Assembly (NCBI GenBank): GCA_049644325.1
Contig: JBARRR010000148.1
Span: 1 to 7,713, forward strand
Reading direction: 5' to 3'
Source of the DNA: DASZHA01 sp049644325
GTDB taxonomy: Bacteria > Chloroflexota > Dormibacteria > DASZGP01
DNA length: 7,713 nt
A program made the translations under genes and the position numbers. Below, one piece after another: positions 5,749 through 7,713 of this stretch. The notes under the pieces were generated by a model, which saw only the letters and a program-made list of their open reading frames with translations, ran no database searches and was not told the origin of the DNA. The number at the start of each line of letters is the position of its first letter. The stretch's first letter is position 1.

Positions 5749-6710
5749 TCGGCCACACTCATGATCTTGGCCATGGCCCTGGTGAAGGCCAGCCCGTGGC
5801 GCCGCTCGAAGATGTAGGGCACCGTGACCGACGGCAGCTTCAGGCTGCGCCGCACCAGGTCGCCGAGGTGGATGGCGCGATCGCGCGCCTCGAGGTACAT
5901 CTCCCCCGCCTGCAGCAGGGGCTCGCCCTCGGGGTGCTTGGCCAGGAACCGCTTCGCCCCGGGCCCAACCACGGCTGTGAAGTCATCGACGCGGTCTCTG
6001 GGGACCATCTCCGGTTGGAACTGGTTGAGGATCAGCGCCTGGGGCCGGATGTCGGTGTCGTCGGCGAAGCGCTTGGCCAGGTCGACGGTCTCGTTGACCG
6101 GCATCTCCTCGGGGATGGTCACCAGGACCAGCCCCGTCCGATGGGGGTCGGAGAGCATGTCGGCGACCCGCCCCGCCTGCTCCCGGATCGGCCCGGCGCG
6201 CATCAGCCGGACAAGGTTGCGGGCCGCCGCCAGCTGGGAGACGACGTGGCCGGTGGGGGCGCCGTCGACGACGATCAGGTCCCAGCGATAGCTCCCGTCG
6301 CCGCTGCGCGCCTTCTCCTCGAAGTAGATCTTGCCGGTGACCAGTACCTCCTTGAGCCCGGGGATGGCGCCCGAGGTGTACTCCAGGAAGCTCTCCAGGG
6401 GACGGAGGGAGAACTTCGGCACCTTCAGCATCGACGCCAGGTACTCCTGCATCGACGCCTTGAGGTCCATCGAGAGCCCGTAGATGTTCTTGTGCAGCTT
6501 GCGGAAGCGAAAGCCAACCCGGGGGCTGTCGAAGAAGTCGGGCACGTTGCCCTTGGCGTCGACCTCGACCACCAGCACGCGTTTGCCCATCTGCGCGCCG
6601 ATCAGCGCCAGCACCGCGGCGGTGGTGCTCTTGCCCACGCCGCCCTTGCCGGTGAGGATGACCACCCGCCGGCTGAGGAGGTCGGCGATGAGGGGGCTGG
6701 GCTCCAACAT
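5745..6710 (-). CDS. ArsA/Get3-family ATPase with canonical P-loop (first of pair)
   Basis: 321-residue ATPase of the ArsA/Get3 family. The deviant Walker A is GKGGVGKST (21-29), with signature Lys22 and P-loop Lys27. VVEVDAKGNVPDFF (Asp51) is the A' region, and WDLIVVDGAPTGH (143-155, Asp149) is Walker B with the family's switch II. It has no cysteines, hence no metalloid site and no zinc motif. The region about residues 65-135 (SMQEYLASMLKVPKF and following) is helical and would form the client-facing subdomain. The next gene overlaps it by four bases and encodes a partner that lacks the signature lysine, so this chain probably supplies that catalytic lysine. ATG 6710 is preceded by TAAACT 7 nt upstream and by no clear SD, fitting a leaderless transcript. 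Known relatives are linked to membrane-protein targeting (Get3) or to the Rv3679-type ATPases; the biological role here is not shown. Confidence 0.9.
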   Translation of the reverse strand: MLEPSPLIADLLSRRVVILTGKGGVGKSTTAAVLALIGAQMGKRVLVVEVDAKGNVPDFFDSPRVGFRFRKLHKNIYGLSMDLKASMQEYLASMLKVPKFSLRPLESFLEYTSGAIPGLKEVLVTGKIYFEEKARSGDGSYRWDLIVVDGAPTGHVVSQLAAARNLVRLMRAGPIREQAGRVADMLSDPHRTGLVLVTIPEEMPVNETVDLAKRFADDTDIRPQALILNQFQPEMVPRDRVDDFTAVVGPGAKRFLAKHPEGEPLLQAGEMYLEARDRAIHLGDLVRRSLKLPSVTVPYIFERRHGLAFTRAMAKIMSVAE

Positions 6711-6717
6711 CCCGCGT

Positions 6718-6723
6718 AGTTTA
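6718..6723 (-). promoter_or_regulatory. TANNNT -10 box for a leaderless ATPase transcript
   Basis: On the minus strand TAAACT (6723-6718) ends exactly 7 nt before the ATG at 6710. This is the usual spacing for leaderless mRNAs in high-G+C bacteria. No convincing -35 box is seen at 16-18 bp. Confidence 0.45.
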
Positions 6724-6731
6724 CTGGCCGC

Positions 6732-6765
6732 CCTCGGCGGCCATGCCCGGCCCGGGCGCCCGAGG
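6732..6765. terminator. G+C-rich imperfect dyad between the DUF3048 gene and the ATPase pair
   Basis: CCTCGGCG (6732-6739) pairs with CGCCCGAGG (6757-6765) with one bulged base. An inner GCCCGG/CCGGGC dyad (6745-6757) can fold as well. It follows the stop of the DUF3048 gene on the minus strand. It may end or attenuate that transcript before the ATPase promoter, but it lacks a T-tract. Confidence 0.28.
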
Positions 6766-6767
6766 AC

Positions 6768-7713
6768 TTACGGCTGCAGGATCACCCAGACCAGGCCTGG
6801 AGGCATGGATACCGCCGCGCCCGCCGCGTCGGTCAGGGCAATCGGCTTGTTGTCCGCGGGCGACGCCCAGTGCCCATGGATCACCGTGCCCTTGGCGTAC
6901 ATGTCGGCGACGCCGCCACTGTTGAGGTCGAAGTCGCGGGCTGTGCCGCCGGTGACGTCCTCGGTCAGGTTGGTGATCCACTGCCGCACCCGCATCACGA
7001 CCACGCTGCGCGGCTGCACCTTTCCAAAGACCACGTCGGTTTGCGCCTGGCCGTCGGAAACCGCGTCGTAGGTGGTGCCGTTGTAGGTCAGACTGGTGCG
7101 CACCTCCGGGACGGTGACACTTCCCGCCGGCTCCGTTCCGGCCCAGTCATTGGAGCGCGGAAAATCGCCACCGTTGGGCGGCCGCGCGCCCGCGCCCGCG
7201 GCACTCAGCAGCTGCGCCTGCGACGTGTAGAGGTTGTGCGGCGCGACCCGGCCGCCCCAGCGGAAGAAGTGGACGCCATGGTCGAAATCGTTGATCAGCG
7301 CCGGCAGCCCGGGGTCGGCAAAGATCTTGTCGTACGTCCACTTCGAGCCCCCGCTGGCCATCAGCAGGGCGTCGAATCGGTGGTAGAGGTAGACGGACAC
7401 GAAGCGCGCGCTGCGGACTGGCCCGACGACACCCGGGACGTGGTGGAAGAGCACAGAGAACCGAGTGATGCCACCCTCGGTGATGTACTCGAACAGCACT
7501 GAGCCGGCCTCGATCCCGGCCTGAGGCCGCGAATCGGCGGTGTTCTCAATCTGAACCAGGAGCGGATAGGCCAGCGGCCCTGAGACCGCGGCGCCCTGTC
7601 CGGGGAGTGGCCCCCCCTGCGGATTGGGAATCGGAAAGTCGAGAGGCCCGGGAGTCGGCGGGGGCGGAGGTGGCGACGGCGAGGGGTCAGGGCTTGGTGA
7701 GTTCGCGCTGGAG
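6768..7713 (-). CDS. DUF3048 (YerB-type) exported protein, partial (5' end beyond the right edge)
   Basis: The frame is open from the right edge to TAA at 6770-6768, giving 314 residues visible. The visible N-terminal part is a Ser/Pro-rich linker (SPSPDPSPSPPPPP) of the kind that follows a signal peptide or lipoprotein anchor; the anchor itself lies outside the window. It is followed by the DUF3048 N-terminal domain: YPLLVQIENT, RPQAGI, EGGITRFSVLF, VGPVRSAR (about 7404-7430) and PHNLY (7241-7227). The C-terminal DUF3048 domain runs from FGKVQPRSVVVMR to the end and includes YAKGTVIHGHW, PIALTDAAG and PPGLVWVILQP. A GTG at 7499 lies inside the conserved domain and is not the start. The family includes Bacillus YerB, a lipoprotein; its biochemical activity is unknown to me. 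It lies 57 bp upstream of, and on the same strand as, the ATPase pair, though that pair seems to have its own promoter. Confidence 0.88.
   Translation of the reverse strand, partial: SSANSPSPDPSPSPPPPPPTPGPLDFPIPNPQGGPLPGQGAAVSGPLAYPLLVQIENTADSRPQAGIEAGSVLFEYITEGGITRFSVLFHHVPGVVGPVRSARFVSVYLYHRFDALLMASGGSKWTYDKIFADPGLPALINDFDHGVHFFRWGGRVAPHNLYTSQAQLLSAAGAGARPPNGGDFPRSNDWAGTEPAGSVTVPEVRTSLTYNGTTYDAVSDGQAQTDVVFGKVQPRSVVVMRVRQWITNLTEDVTGGTARDFDLNSGGVADMYAKGTVIHGHWASPADNKPIALTDAAGAAVSMPPGLVWVILQP

Noticed and set aside
4639..6710. Arsenite-export ATPase (arsA) as the function of the ATPase pair.
   Set aside because: Neither protein contains any cysteine, so the metalloid-binding ligands are absent, and no arsB, arsD or arsR-like gene is in view.
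5796..6719. A 307-residue open frame on the plus strand opposite the first ATPase gene.
   Set aside because: The opposite strand encodes a complete ArsA/Get3-type ATPase. This frame is rich in His/Gln/Arg/Asp with no domain, typical of a shadow frame.
1..7713. Defence island, CRISPR array, toxin-antitoxin pair, prophage or transposon.
   Set aside because: No array-like direct repeats with spacers, nucleases, integrase or transposase motifs, or terminal inverted repeats were seen. The only tandem repeat is within a coding sequence.

Overview
The window comes from a G+C-rich chromosome, and third codon positions in the real genes are almost always G or C. I place it tentatively in a terrestrial, Actinomycetota-like or Chloroflexota/Dormibacterota-like lineage. 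The reasons are a Flp/Tad pilus set, a pair of small ArsA/Get3-type ATPases resembling the mycobacterial Rv3679/Rv3680 pair, a small glycine/serine/isoleucine repeat protein of a style I associate with actinobacteria, and signals for leaderless or TTG-initiated translation. The lineage call is inference from gene content, not from a marker gene. No rRNA, tRNA, CRISPR array, insertion sequence or phage gene is visible.

Left part (1-2010): Tad (Flp) pilus genes. Two TadE/TadG-type pseudopilin-like membrane proteins run leftward and overlap by four bases. The second is cut by the window edge. Diverging from them across about 160 bp is a MinD/ParA-type ATPase of the CpaE/TadZ class, which lacks the usual N-terminal receiver domain. 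Its best promoter would give a leaderless transcript.

Middle (2011-4638): a single-chain 2-oxoacid dehydrogenase E1 in which the alpha and beta subunits are fused. It most resembles branched-chain 2-oxoacid or pyruvate E1. Its likely TTG start lies behind a promoter and a Shine-Dalgarno sequence. Immediately after it is a small protein built of 12-residue glycine/serine/isoleucine repeats with a cysteine in register, which is the least explained gene here. A G+C-rich hairpin separates it from the convergent genes to the right.

Right part (4639-7713): genes on the minus strand. A DUF3048 (YerB-type) exported protein with a proline-rich linker enters from the right edge. After a 57-bp gap come two cysteine-free ArsA/Get3-family ATPases overlapping by four bases. 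The first has the canonical signature lysine and the second has lost it, which suggests an asymmetric heterodimer. The first ATPase gene has a TANNNT box exactly 7 nt before its ATG, again the leaderless pattern.

The blocks appear functionally separate (pilus, central carbon/branched-chain metabolism, membrane-protein or envelope ATPases). I see no defence system or mobile island. The most unusual items are the 12-residue repeat protein and the asymmetric ATPase pair.
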